Source: Martelella mediterranea (lineage in GTDB: Bacteria; Pseudomonadota; Alphaproteobacteria; Rhizobiales; Rhizobiaceae). Taken from it: a stretch of DNA of 52,010 nt. Below, piece after piece: positions 19,341 to 28,377 of this stretch. Position 1 is the first letter of the stretch; every line of letters starts with the position of its first letter. The translations under genes were made by a program, and so were the position numbers. Below the pieces are notes generated by a model. The model was not told the DNA's origin. It did no database searches and saw nothing but the letters and a program-made list of their open reading frames with translations. Where the stretch lies: positions 1-52,010 of the forward strand of contig NZ_SMAR01000026.1 in NCBI RefSeq assembly GCF_004342225.1, given 5' to 3'.

Positions 19341-20528
19341 TCATAGTCTCTCTGCTGTCGTATCCAGCGCCTTCTTCTTTTTCGCAGGCTTGTTCTTGCG
19401 TTGCTTCTTCTTCGGGTCGCCCTTCTGGAAGGCATCCGGAGAGGTCACGGCAAGAGAGGTGATCGCACCGTCATCGCCGTTTTGAATGAAGGTCACCTTC
19501 GAAATCAGCATGTCGCGGTTGACGTCATTGAAGGCATCGGCAACCGAAACGATCGTGTTCGGCCGCCAGAGCGTGCCGTCCACGGAATGACCGCGCATGA
19601 TATAGGTAATCTCTTCAGAAGCACCGCGCGCTGTGTTGCGCCGCCATTCCGCCTCGGCCTTTGCCGCATCGTGATCGGCCTTGGTGCGCGCCAGATAGAC
19701 TTTCGGGCGATAGCGATTGATCTCGTCGTCTTCAGCAACGCCGGTGGCGGCTGTGCCAGCGCGTTCGGCATTGGTTGCGGACCCGTCGCTGGCGTTTCTG
19801 TCTTCCGGCAAGAGCGGTTCGGCCGTGGTGTCGAGCTTGGCCTGACCGCGCTTTTTGCCCGCCCGCTCGCTGGTGCCACGAACCACTGTCTTTGAGTACC
19901 GGCCTTCATCGCTCTCGTCGATTGACGCCTTCAGGACATTGCCCGGAAGGAATATCGAACCAGCGGCCTTTTCCTCGCCGGTGCGCGTGATCACGACATT
20001 GCCAACGCCATCGGACAGCACGCGCACCTGTCTCTGCCGTGCGCCTTTCTCGATCGCGGTGAACGGGCTTTCGTCCAGATCGATCGAGTAACGCGCGAAC
20101 GGTTCGCCGGTATCGACCTCGGATCGAACGCCAAGGCCATAAGGTTTGACAATCCGTTTGACCGCATCTTCCAGTTTGACATTGTGCATCTCGGCTGGCG
20201 TGTCATCGACGAGCGCTGTGCAGTCGACCAGATCGCCCAGCTTGCAACGGCCTTCGACCGTAATGTCGGCAAACTGGCTTTCGATATTGGACGAGCGTTT
20301 TTCAATATGGCCGTTCAGCACGGTCGTGCCGTCGGCCTTGATCGAGACTTTCGCACCGCGTTTCAGGCGTTTGTTCTTTGCACCATGAGCGTGGACGAGT
20401 GTGTCCGAGGAGGCTTCTTGGTCGCGGCAATAAAGTATGTAACTGGCCGTGAACTCTTTCATGTCGAGCTTGACCTCGATGCCGGTCCAGCCCTCAAACA
20501 GCGTGCCGTTGATCGTGACGTCGATCAT
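19341..20528 (-). CDS. Baseplate hub protein (Mu gpP/gp44)
   Basis: 395 residues, contractile-tail hub of the gp27/late-control-D fold group. Start MIDVTINGTLFEGW at 20528 forms an ATGA overlap with gpN. The C terminus is a Lys-rich tail (DPKKKQRKNKPAKKKKAL), unusual for a hub. Neighbours gpN upstream and gp45 downstream match the Mu order. Confidence 0.88.
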   Translation of the reverse strand: MIDVTINGTLFEGWTGIEVKLDMKEFTASYILYCRDQEASSDTLVHAHGAKNKRLKRGAKVSIKADGTTVLNGHIEKRSSNIESQFADITVEGRCKLGDLVDCTALVDDTPAEMHNVKLEDAVKRIVKPYGLGVRSEVDTGEPFARYSIDLDESPFTAIEKGARQRQVRVLSDGVGNVVITRTGEEKAAGSIFLPGNVLKASIDESDEGRYSKTVVRGTSERAGKKRGQAKLDTTAEPLLPEDRNASDGSATNAERAGTAATGVAEDDEINRYRPKVYLARTKADHDAAKAEAEWRRNTARGASEEITYIMRGHSVDGTLWRPNTIVSVADAFNDVNRDMLISKVTFIQNGDDGAITSLAVTSPDAFQKGDPKKKQRKNKPAKKKKALDTTAERL

Positions 20529-21757
20529 GGCTTCAAAACCTTGATCTCGCCTGCCGGAAGGCGTGACGGATGGCGCGGACAGTTGCGCGAAACGATGTCC
20601 TGCCACACCGCCTCAAGGCCTGCCGGATTGTCACCGGCAATATGGGCGGCAACAATCCATGCATCCGTTGGGCCGGTAAGCTGCAGCGTCAGCGTTTCCG
20701 GAAGCTGCCCGATGATTTCATTCAGTGCTGCCGTGACTTCGACCTTCAGCGTTTCGAGCGCGGAGACCAGCTCATCGGCCTCACCGGCGTAGCGCCCGGT
20801 GACAAGTCCAGAGGTCGCGTCGATCAGGCTGTCAGCCGATGAAAGCACAGACGATCTGACCGCATGCGCCTGTTCAGCACTGTCGAAAGCGGTATACGGG
20901 ATCTGGGCTGAAGCCTGCGCGATTGCATGGGCCGCAGCCACGGCCAGCAACGCCCGGTCGGGATCGGACGGGGCATCGCTGATTGTTCCGGACAATGCCG
21001 CTCCAAGGTTAAGGCCAAGGGCGGTCAGCGCGGCGGGCGTTGCCTGTTCCTCACGGATAGCCTCGGCAGCGGCAGCAATAAAAGGTATGTCCGAGGCTTC
21101 GCCGAAGCGGGATGTGAGATCGGCCACAGCCGTCTCGAAACCTTCCGGTGTTGTTGGTGCCAGGCTGGAAGCGGCATTTGTCAAGCGCGGCAGAAACCGT
21201 GCCGATCCGGCCACCGGCTGCAGATCACCAACCGCATCGCGCACGACACCGGCCGAACGATTGACCGCACGCGTGCGGGCGGCTGAAATCGAGCGGGATG
21301 AAACGGCCGATGAAAGCAGGGCAACAGCGGTACCGATCAGGGCGACGGCTGAAAGGATGCCGCCAAACCCGCCTGAAAGGCCTGTAAAGCCGGTTTGAAC
21401 GGTCTTGAATTTGGCGGAAAACCGGACGATCCGCAGCTCGCGTGAGGCAAGCGTGATCGTGGCCGGTTCTGCCAGAATGACCCGCATCGGCCCACGCCAC
21501 GGATGGATCAGCATCGCAGGCCCCGGCCGGTTGAATGCGGCCTCAAGCGCCAGTGCCTGCACCTGATAGAGGTCTCCGGCAATCACGCCGTTGAGCGTGA
21601 CCTCACCGGGATGACGCCCGAAATCGTCATAGGCCGCATCTTCAACGCCTGGGAAAAGATACTCGACCAGACGCCGCCCGGCCTTTGTGGTCGTGTCCGG
21701 CACATCAAAGGCGATGCCGCGATAAAAGCCCTGGATCAATCCTGGAAGCGTCGCCAT
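20525..21757 (-). CDS. DNA circularization / baseplate protein (Mu gpN)
   Basis: 410 residues. The N-terminal domain (about 1-120) carries the family pattern YRGIAFDVPDTTTKAGRR, HPGEVTLNGVI and LIHPWRGPM. The remainder is an Ala-rich helical region. Family members have been named for a DNA-circularisation role but in Mu gpN is a tail component. It is adjacent to the tape measure gene, sharing an ATG/stop junction. Confidence 0.88.
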   Translation of the reverse strand: MATLPGLIQGFYRGIAFDVPDTTTKAGRRLVEYLFPGVEDAAYDDFGRHPGEVTLNGVIAGDLYQVQALALEAAFNRPGPAMLIHPWRGPMRVILAEPATITLASRELRIVRFSAKFKTVQTGFTGLSGGFGGILSAVALIGTAVALLSSAVSSRSISAARTRAVNRSAGVVRDAVGDLQPVAGSARFLPRLTNAASSLAPTTPEGFETAVADLTSRFGEASDIPFIAAAAEAIREEQATPAALTALGLNLGAALSGTISDAPSDPDRALLAVAAAHAIAQASAQIPYTAFDSAEQAHAVRSSVLSSADSLIDATSGLVTGRYAGEADELVSALETLKVEVTAALNEIIGQLPETLTLQLTGPTDAWIVAAHIAGDNPAGLEAVWQDIVSRNCPRHPSRLPAGEIKVLKP

Positions 21758-24081
21758 CAGGGCATCCCCACAGCTTTGCCGGTATTTACTGTCGCCTTGC
21801 CTTTGCCTTTTGAATTCGCATTGGCGCTGGTAACCGACGTTCCACTCTCTGCCCTCACAGTGACATCAACAGATGCTTCCATATTGTTGTTCGCGGGCTG
21901 CTGGGGCATCTGTTGCGGCTGGACGCCACCGGTCCCGCCGAGCCATTGCGGCCGGTTCGACCAGCTCGGCCAGCTGATAACAGACGAAAGGTCGATATTT
22001 CCGACCGCGTCAACAATACGCGCGCCAATACCGCCAAACCACGCCACCAGATCCTCGACCTTACCTTTGACCGCATCCACCATGGCCTGCGCAGCCTTGG
22101 CACCGGCATCGCGGAAACCGGTCTCCATCTCGTCGGAATAGTCCTTCATCGTGAACATCGACTTGATGCCTTCCCAGAGATCGAGACCGGACGCCCAGCT
22201 TTTCAGGCTGGTCCACCATGCCTCAACCGTGCCACGTGCATCGGCCAGCTGCGCCCGGATGCCCGGCACGTCGATGCCGAACATGCCGTAAAAGTCGATA
22301 ACCTGGCTGTCGACCCAACCGGCGAAATCGGCCAGAGCATTCATCATGTCGGTCACGGCATTCCAGATGACTTCGGAAAATCCTCCGATGAAATTCGAGA
22401 TCGGCTCCCAATAGCGCCAGACCGCCACGCCAATGGCGGCAACCGCAGCGACGATTGCGGCAATCAGGCCCCAGACCGGCGCGGTGACGGTCGCAGCCGC
22501 CGCACCGATTGCGCTGAAGGCGCTGATCAGGCCACCGGCAACCCAGCTGATACCGGGAATGGCAAACAATATGCCGCGCAGGCCAACACCGAGACGGCCA
22601 AGCCATGAAAGCTTCACGCCATTCATGGCAGCGAGTGATGATTGCAGGGCAATCGATCCGGCTGCCGCGCGATAAAAATAAGCAGCAAGCCGCAAGGCTC
22701 CCTTGCCGGTAAGCCAGAGCGGCGAAAGGACGAGGCGCAGACCGGCAATCACGGGCGGCAGCACGAAACCGATGACGCCAAGCGCACCGCCAAGCAACAC
22801 GCCGGCCCCGGCAAAGCTCAGCGCCTTGTGCACGCCGCCATCCGTCTCCTTGTTCCAGGCACGCAACTGGTCAAGCCCGGCTTTCAGGTATCCATTGATC
22901 TGCGGCAGCCATTCGCCAAAGGCCAGACCGACTTCGCGAATGCCTTGCGTACCGATTTCCCGGAAGGTTTTGAGCTGGCGGTTCAGCCCCTTCATCTGCG
23001 TTTCAAAGTCGGCATCGATGACCGAGCTGTCGGCCTGATCCATCTTGTCGCGGATCGCCTTGTATTCATCGACATTGGCCATGAACGGGATCAGGAAATC
23101 CATGACCTGTTGATCCTGGAACAGTTCTCCAAGCCCGCCAGCGCCTGCGATCTGGACAAGCTGCTCGCGTACGGCATCAAGCGCCTCGGCTCCCTGAAGG
23201 CCGTTTGCCTTGGCCTTTGCCATCATCTCCGCGATCTGGTTTTCGGAAACGCCGGTCAGTTTCATAACCTTCTGCAGGACCGCTTCGATCGGGTTGATGC
23301 CTTTCGTCGCGGCGTCCTGCATCACTGCTTCGATGTCGACGCCCATATCCTTGAAGTTCTTGACCGTTGCCGGTGCGAGGATTTTTGAAAGAAAATTCTT
23401 CAGATTGTTCGCCGCCTCGGCGGGGTCGGACGTTCCTTTGCGGGCGATCTGCAGGGCAGCGCCCAGAAAGCCAACGGCTTCCTGTCCCTTCACGCCGAAC
23501 TTCGCCACCTGGCTTGTAAGTGACGGAAAATAGCGGGCCATGTCCTTGAGCTCGAATGCGCCCAGCTTGCCGGAGGTGACAAGCATGGCCAGCACCTTCT
23601 CAATCTGGTCAGCCGGAACGCCCAGCGTCATCATCGACGACGTCGCGACGGCGGCAATATCGGCCGTCGCCGCATTGGCCGCCGTGGAGACCTTGGCGAT
23701 ATCGTCGATCGCACCGTCAATCAATGCGCCATCTAGGCCAGCCGCATACATATTAGCGACGGCGGACGCGATCCCGTCCGAGGCCTGCCCGGTAGCAAGT
23801 GCCAGATCCTCAAACCGCGTCTTCTGGTCATCTATGAATTTGAAAGCCGCAGCGCCGGTCAGTTCCGCTGTGCCCGCCATATCCAGCAATTGCTGCTGAA
23901 ACTCCGCTGCGCCTGCAATCGGCGCCATAAAGGAGATACCGGCAATGGCCGCACCGACAACGCCGATGCGACCAGCAAGGTTTGTAAAGCCGCGCACCGT
24001 GCCGGAAAGACGGCGTAAAGGTCCGCTCATCAGGTCACGCAGGCGAACGAGAACATCAAGTGCCATCTGTCCGGCAGCCAT
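21757..24081 (-). CDS. Tail tape measure protein
   Basis: 774 residues, the longest tail gene. The N-terminal part (about 60-400) is helical and resembles the phage TP901-type tape measure domain (QDAATKGINPIEAVLQKVMKLTG). Several hydrophobic segments (about 425-470 and 500-560) probably insert in the host membrane at injection. The C terminus is Gln/Pro/Asn-rich and then Gly/Lys. Its start lies just after the frameshifted chaperone stop, the conserved order in tailed phages. Confidence 0.92.
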   Translation of the reverse strand: MAAGQMALDVLVRLRDLMSGPLRRLSGTVRGFTNLAGRIGVVGAAIAGISFMAPIAGAAEFQQQLLDMAGTAELTGAAAFKFIDDQKTRFEDLALATGQASDGIASAVANMYAAGLDGALIDGAIDDIAKVSTAANAATADIAAVATSSMMTLGVPADQIEKVLAMLVTSGKLGAFELKDMARYFPSLTSQVAKFGVKGQEAVGFLGAALQIARKGTSDPAEAANNLKNFLSKILAPATVKNFKDMGVDIEAVMQDAATKGINPIEAVLQKVMKLTGVSENQIAEMMAKAKANGLQGAEALDAVREQLVQIAGAGGLGELFQDQQVMDFLIPFMANVDEYKAIRDKMDQADSSVIDADFETQMKGLNRQLKTFREIGTQGIREVGLAFGEWLPQINGYLKAGLDQLRAWNKETDGGVHKALSFAGAGVLLGGALGVIGFVLPPVIAGLRLVLSPLWLTGKGALRLAAYFYRAAAGSIALQSSLAAMNGVKLSWLGRLGVGLRGILFAIPGISWVAGGLISAFSAIGAAAATVTAPVWGLIAAIVAAVAAIGVAVWRYWEPISNFIGGFSEVIWNAVTDMMNALADFAGWVDSQVIDFYGMFGIDVPGIRAQLADARGTVEAWWTSLKSWASGLDLWEGIKSMFTMKDYSDEMETGFRDAGAKAAQAMVDAVKGKVEDLVAWFGGIGARIVDAVGNIDLSSVISWPSWSNRPQWLGGTGGVQPQQMPQQPANNNMEASVDVTVRAESGTSVTSANANSKGKGKATVNTGKAVGMP

Positions 24082-24082
24082 G

Positions 24083-24696
24083 TCAGCTCTCCTTCATTTC
24101 CTTGCGCGCATGCATGATTGCGTTCCACCAGAAGATCAGGTCACGGCTGTCCATGCTCATGATTTCGGCCGCACCGAAACCGGAATGCTCGGCCAGAAAG
24201 CCGATCAGGACGTCCGCGTTTTCCGGCCACTGCTCAAAAAATGGTTCAGCACCCGGCCGCCATTGGCAATGTCGGAGGCGTCAAGCTTGTCCCAGACCGC
24301 ATTCATCACCGCCTGAGAGAGGCGGCAGGATCGAGCGAAGGTCACGATGTTTTGCATGTTGTCCGGCGCTTCGCCGATCACGCGGGTATCGAGACCATTC
24401 AGGCGATGAAACGTAAGGCTCTCGAAAACCTTTTCCTTAACCTTGCCTGACGCCCGAACCTTGATGCGAACGGTCTCGTAGAGCGGCAATGTGATCGTGC
24501 CGTCTTCGTTTCGGATGGCATGTGATGGCAGCTTGTCGAGCGGATCTGTGGCGTCTTCATCGACGATGTCATCGTCGTGAAATCCCTCTGTCTGCTCTTC
24601 GGCCTCAACAACTTCGGCGTCCTCAATGACAGCATCGTCCTCATCGAGGTCGATTGCGAGTTCGCTCTTTGTTTTGCCTGTTGTCCGGTTTGTCAT
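24083..24696 (-). CDS. Frameshifted tail assembly chaperone (gp41-gp42 fusion, 204 aa)
   Basis: A -1 slip at the heptamer TTTTTTG (complement of 24235-24241) in the gp41 frame extends the protein by 50 residues. The zero frame reads CAT TTT TTG; after slipping, translation continues GAG CAG TGG CCG and ends at the TGA at 24083-24085. The extension looks like real protein (LIGFLAEHSGFGAAEIM, then FWWNAIMHARKEM) and ends 1 bp before the tape measure start. Tail-assembly G/GT-type frameshifts are conserved in tailed phages including Mu. The fusion product is expected at a low fraction of gp41. Confidence 0.8.
24205..24696 (-). CDS. Tail assembly chaperone gp41-like, unshifted product
   Basis: 163 residues. 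The N-terminal 60 residues are very acidic and low in complexity (LDEDDAVIEDAEVVEAEEQ); the rest is the gp41-type domain (ITLPLYETVRIKVRASGKVKEK..., then LTFHRLNGLDTRVI). Start MTNRTTGKTK at 24696 overlaps the tail tube gene in an ATGA junction. The last nine residues (SSGRKTRTS) are specific to the unshifted form. Confidence 0.85.
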   Translation of the reverse strand: MTNRTTGKTKSELAIDLDEDDAVIEDAEVVEAEEQTEGFHDDDIVDEDATDPLDKLPSHAIRNEDGTITLPLYETVRIKVRASGKVKEKVFESLTFHRLNGLDTRVIGEAPDNMQNIVTFARSCRLSQAVMNAVWDKLDASDIANGGRVLNHFLSSGRKTRTS

Positions 24697-25055
24697 CCGA
24701 TGATCTCCTGCGGCTCGCCAGCCGACCATTTGAGTTCGATTTTGCCGCCTTCGCCGCCGGTGGTTTCCGGTTTGTCATCGGAAAGAAAGGCTTCTTCGAA
24801 GACGTATGTCTGGCCGGTGTCGCAAACGACCTGCAGCTCGCCTTCCTCGTGGTCGAGAAGGCTCACCAGCGACTGACCTTTTTCGAGGTTGGTGGTCGCC
24901 GTGACTTCCGAACCCTGAAACTCCTGGGCACGGGCAACGCCGCGACCATAGGTGACGACATTGTTCTTGATGCCGCCGAGGCGCAGTTTCGCGCCGGTTT
25001 CAACGGGGATCGTCCGGCCCTTCCAGACGATGTCGACAATGCCAAGTGTCTGCAT
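24693..25055 (-). CDS. Tail tube protein (Mu gpM)
   Basis: 120 residues. The inner tube subunit of the contractile tail, directly after the sheath gene. It is beta-rich, with the segment WKGRTIPVETGAKLRLGG and a Glu/Gly-rich end. Length and order match Mu gpM. Confidence 0.88.
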   Translation of the reverse strand: MQTLGIVDIVWKGRTIPVETGAKLRLGGIKNNVVTYGRGVARAQEFQGSEVTATTNLEKGQSLVSLLDHEEGELQVVCDTGQTYVFEEAFLSDDKPETTGGEGGKIELKWSAGEPQEIIG

Positions 25056-25070
25056 GGTGCACGGCCCTCC

Positions 25071-26555
25071 TTAGGCCAGAAATTCGAGAGACGAGGCGAA
25101 CACCATCTGATTGCCGACGACCTGAACGATCTGGCGCGCATTGGTGCGGTTCTTGTTATTGGGATCGCGCTCGAAGGTGGACGTCTTGATCGTCTCTTCG
25201 ACGTTCTCGATCCAGACGAGACCGCCATAACGCTGGCAGCGCGCAGCCCACGTGCCCTTGATCCGACCCGGCGAGACCACAGCGGAACCGGCTGCCGTAT
25301 CGCCCTCGCCACGGCGCGTCTGGAACTGCTTGTTGTCGTCGATCAGCTTGGCGCGCGGATAAAGCGTGTTGAAATAGGCCGACCAGTCATAGCGGATGCG
25401 CGACATTGTCGCCGGGACCATGATATCCATCCAGGCATCGTCGGTAACGCCAAGCGATGTCATCTTGTAGGTGGTCACCATGCGATTGATGACGGTCGAT
25501 CCGTCGTCAAGATGCAGATAGGTCGAGATGCCGTGCTGCAGCAGGAGATTGCGTTCTTCCTGGGTAAACTGGTCCTCGGCATCCGGCGCTTCCACGCCGG
25601 TCACGACAAGGCTTTTCAGTTGTCGGGCCGGATCGTTGGAAAGATGAAACGCAGCCAGTGCGCAATCGGCCGCTGCATGCACCCAGCTCGATGCCGGTGA
25701 GCGGTTGAGGCAGGACAGCGTCAGAAAGGCGCAATTGGTCAGATCGCCAAGGGAGACTGCTTCTCCATAGGTTGTCCGTTTGCCGGTAAAGCCATGGCAA
25801 TCGAGCTTGGCTGTGGCGACATAGCGTGTCTTCAGCCAGTCGGAGAATAGCTGCACGTTGGTCACGTCCGACCATGGGTGGACAAGCTTGGTAAACCAGC
25901 TGTTTTCGATCAGATCCAGCACGGCCTGAAGGTCAGGATTGCCAGCGCCACCGGCCATATCGGCTATGGCAATGGTCAGCCCTGAAGGCACCGGTTGAGC
26001 AAGCGTATCAACACGCAGGTCGATATCATTGCCGATCTCACCGCCATTCTTCGCCGTTACCGTCACAACACCGGCAGCGGCTTCCGCAGTCACAACAATA
26101 TCGGCATCGTCGTTAATAGCAGCGGCAAGCTTGGTTGCAAGGTCGGCCACCGCATCAGTGGCAAGCGCCGTCATGCGCACCTGCCTCCCGGCGATTTTAA
26201 AGCGCAAGACCGTCGACTGGGCTGCAGCACCGGTAAATGTGATTGTGCCTTCTGCCTTGATCGCAGCGGCATCGTCTTCCAGTGCCGTGACGAACAGCGG
26301 CGTGGTCTTGTTGACCTTGCGGAAGGCGGCAACCTGTTCAGCGCCGATCGAGCCACGACCGAAATAGGCAATCGCCTCATCGCCGCGTGTGATCTGGTGG
26401 GTTTGTCCAGGCTCCAGCGTACCGGTTGCCAGCTTGTGACCGGCCAGCAGAACCTTTTCCGGCCAGTCATAGACACCTTTCTGGCTGTAGTTCGGTTTGA
26501 CCTCGATAAAGACCGCAGGGTCGTACCAGGTCATCGGGATTTCATCGAAGGTCAT
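25071..26555 (-). CDS. Tail sheath protein (Mu gpL)
   Basis: 494 residues, the contractile sheath subunit. The N terminus IPMTWYDPAVFIEVKPN and the C-terminal domain (GTWAARCQRYGGLVWIENVEE...) match the Mu-like sheath family. An inserted Ala-rich beta domain (about 105-190) is the variable surface region. Its presence shows myovirus morphology. Confidence 0.93.
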   Translation of the reverse strand: MTFDEIPMTWYDPAVFIEVKPNYSQKGVYDWPEKVLLAGHKLATGTLEPGQTHQITRGDEAIAYFGRGSIGAEQVAAFRKVNKTTPLFVTALEDDAAAIKAEGTITFTGAAAQSTVLRFKIAGRQVRMTALATDAVADLATKLAAAINDDADIVVTAEAAAGVVTVTAKNGGEIGNDIDLRVDTLAQPVPSGLTIAIADMAGGAGNPDLQAVLDLIENSWFTKLVHPWSDVTNVQLFSDWLKTRYVATAKLDCHGFTGKRTTYGEAVSLGDLTNCAFLTLSCLNRSPASSWVHAAADCALAAFHLSNDPARQLKSLVVTGVEAPDAEDQFTQEERNLLLQHGISTYLHLDDGSTVINRMVTTYKMTSLGVTDDAWMDIMVPATMSRIRYDWSAYFNTLYPRAKLIDDNKQFQTRRGEGDTAAGSAVVSPGRIKGTWAARCQRYGGLVWIENVEETIKTSTFERDPNNKNRTNARQIVQVVGNQMVFASSLEFLA

Positions 26556-26558
26556 CGG

Positions 26559-26789
26559 TTAGTCCTTTTCAGCGGTTTTGGTTTTCGCCGGTGCGGGACG
26601 TGCCGCCTCGACAAGGTCGCCATCACGAAGGCGGCGGCGCACAAACAGCGTGTTGTTAACCTCAGCGCCTTCGGCAGGCACGATCACGCCACCGGGCAGC
26701 GCCACGGCCGCAACGGTCGTTTCCTTGCCATCATACCGGAATGTCAGCGTCCGGCCTTCGCCTGGCTTTACAAATTTCAGATCGGCCAT
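26559..26789 (-). CDS. DUF2635 family protein (Mu gp38-like)
   Basis: 76 residues, immediately upstream of the sheath gene as in Mu. The pattern LKFVKPGEGRTLTF and LPGGVIVPAEGAEVN fits DUF2635. Function unknown; the C terminus is Lys/Ala-rich. Confidence 0.8.
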   Translation of the reverse strand: MADLKFVKPGEGRTLTFRYDGKETTVAAVALPGGVIVPAEGAEVNNTLFVRRRLRDGDLVEAARPAPAKTKTAEKD

Positions 26790-26792
26790 CTG

Positions 26793-27365
26793 TCAGGCTC
26801 CCGTGATTTCGTCTTGTGGGGTGATGTCGTTGCTTTCCGCCAGCGACCAGGTGACGCCGAGCGCTTCGAAGTCCTCGGCTGTTTCAAGTTCGAGGTCGTT
26901 CGTGCTGGTGCAGAAGGAAAACTGAAAATCCACCTGAGCAAGCGCGATGTTGTCATCAGTGAAGCCATCTGCGGCGATTGCACTCGCGCCTGTCACTGTG
27001 AGCGTGCCAGCATCAGGAAAGCTGACGCCGTTCAAGACGGCAGCCGCAACGTTGACAATTGCATCAAGGCCGACGCCACGCGCATCGCCTTTGAACCTTG
27101 CCTCCAGCCCGCTCGATGTTGAGGTGAGCAGGTAAAGACGCCACTGCATAGAGCCAGCGAGATTGCGCGCACCGTCACCGACCTTCATGCCCAACCAGGC
27201 AAGGCCCAGAAACGGTGTCATACGGGCAAGCCGGTTGAACTCTCTCATCGTCATCGCCATCGGGACGCGTTCGAGGTTGAATACGCGTTCCGGAAAGGCA
27301 ATGCGCAGGCGCTTTGTGATCAGTTCATCTTGTGTGGCAATGACGGAGCGGTCGGAAATCATCAT
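26793..27365 (-). CDS. Mu gp37-like head-tail connector region protein
   Basis: 190 residues, between the gp36-like and DUF2635 genes, the position of Mu gp37. A helical N terminus (DELITKRLRIAFPERV) leads into a beta-rich body. Presumed part of the connector. Start ATG-ATG at 27365 overlaps the previous stop. Family assignment is mostly by position. Confidence 0.7.
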   Translation of the reverse strand: MMISDRSVIATQDELITKRLRIAFPERVFNLERVPMAMTMREFNRLARMTPFLGLAWLGMKVGDGARNLAGSMQWRLYLLTSTSSGLEARFKGDARGVGLDAIVNVAAAVLNGVSFPDAGTLTVTGASAIAADGFTDDNIALAQVDFQFSFCTSTNDLELETAEDFEALGVTWSLAESNDITPQDEITGA

Positions 27366-27799
27366 GCACCTCGCAGCGTGTTATAGGTGAAGTCGCGCGG
27401 GCGGTCGGAATAGCGTGGGCCGGAACCGACCTTTGAACCGGTCGCACCTTCTGCCAGTGGGGCGTCGAGATGGACGCGCCGCGCTGCAATGTCACGCAGC
27501 CACTTCAAAACCTCATCACGGCCTTTTTCCATATCGTCGGATGGTGTGACATGCTCGCCCTGGGCCAGCTCATAGCGGGCCAGAACGCAGGTTGCGCGCA
27601 CAAGATCAGCCGGAGGGACTGCCACCGGTATGGCGTAGTAGCCGCGCAGATAGCCTTCGATCATGGCTGTCGCATCGCCAAGAGCCTGCTCAACCCTGAC
27701 CGCATTGACGGTCTCGGCCGTGCGGTCTTCAGGGTTGGACAGCCTCAGCAAATGCGTCTCGCCAAAGCGGGCAATCATATCGGTGACAGTGGCGTACAT
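27362..27799 (-). CDS. DUF1320 family head completion protein (Mu gp36-like)
   Basis: 145 residues. MYATVTDMIARFGETHLLRLS at the N terminus is diagnostic of DUF1320 (split here only by a short linker in other members), with the helical middle DATAMIEGYLRGYYAIPV. Related to gp6-like head completion proteins that close the head and start the neck. Confidence 0.87.
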   Translation of the reverse strand: MYATVTDMIARFGETHLLRLSNPEDRTAETVNAVRVEQALGDATAMIEGYLRGYYAIPVAVPPADLVRATCVLARYELAQGEHVTPSDDMEKGRDEVLKWLRDIAARRVHLDAPLAEGATGSKVGSGPRYSDRPRDFTYNTLRGA

Positions 27800-27871
27800 G
27801 GTTGGGTTTTCCGTTCTCCGGGTGATGACATGGGCGGCATTCGCGCCGCCCATGCCGGGCGCGGCGGGAGG

Positions 27872-28279
27872 TTATTTCTTCGGCGTTGCCTTCGGTGCCT
27901 TTTCGGCGGCGTCCTTCAGCGTCTTGTTTTCCGCTTCAAGATTTTCGACCTTCGTCGTCAGTTCCTTGATTTTCAGGTCGTTTTCACGGGAAGCGCCTTC
28001 GTGGGCCGCAACTTCTTGCTTGAGGCGGGTCACCTCATTGTTTGCCTCTTCCAGAGCGTCATCCTTTTCTTTCAACGCCTGGCGGGCAGCGACGAGCGCT
28101 GACTGTGTCGTGGCGTCCGGGGCCTCGCCGTCAATCACTTCGAAGGATGGATCATCGCGGAATGCCTTGATCTGTTCCTCGCTCCAGCGATTAGCCGGAT
28201 AGGTTGCCGATGCCGGATGCTTGATACCGGCACGGCGCATGCCGGGGTTGCGGCAGATGATGGTGATCTTGTCAGCCAT
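27872..28279 (-). CDS. Mu-like coiled-coil protein (HI1506-related, gp35-like)
   Basis: 135 residues. The N terminus (about 1-50) matches the HI1506-type family with ANRWSEEQIKAF. A long coiled coil (about 60-122) precedes a Lys/Pro end. It lies between the capsid and gp36-like genes, as in FluMu. Confidence 0.78.
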   Translation of the reverse strand: MADKITIICRNPGMRRAGIKHPASATYPANRWSEEQIKAFRDDPSFEVIDGEAPDATTQSALVAARQALKEKDDALEEANNEVTRLKQEVAAHEGASRENDLKIKELTTKVENLEAENKTLKDAAEKAPKATPKK

Positions 28280-28336
28280 TTCGTTTCTCCTTCGGGCTTT
28301 GCGAAAGCCGCTCGTGTTCAGCAGTTTTCGAAAGGC

Positions 28337-28365
28337 CCCTGCGCGGTAGACGGCCCCGCGCAGGG
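28337..28365 (-). terminator. Hairpin after the major capsid gene
   Basis: A perfect 10-bp GC-rich stem (arm CCCTGCGCGG, 9-base loop) begins 13 bp past the capsid stop on the minus strand. No T-run follows, so it may act as an RNA-stabilising or partial termination element that favours capsid mRNA, rather than a full terminator. Confidence 0.55.
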
Positions 28366-28377
28366 TAATCCGGGCGA

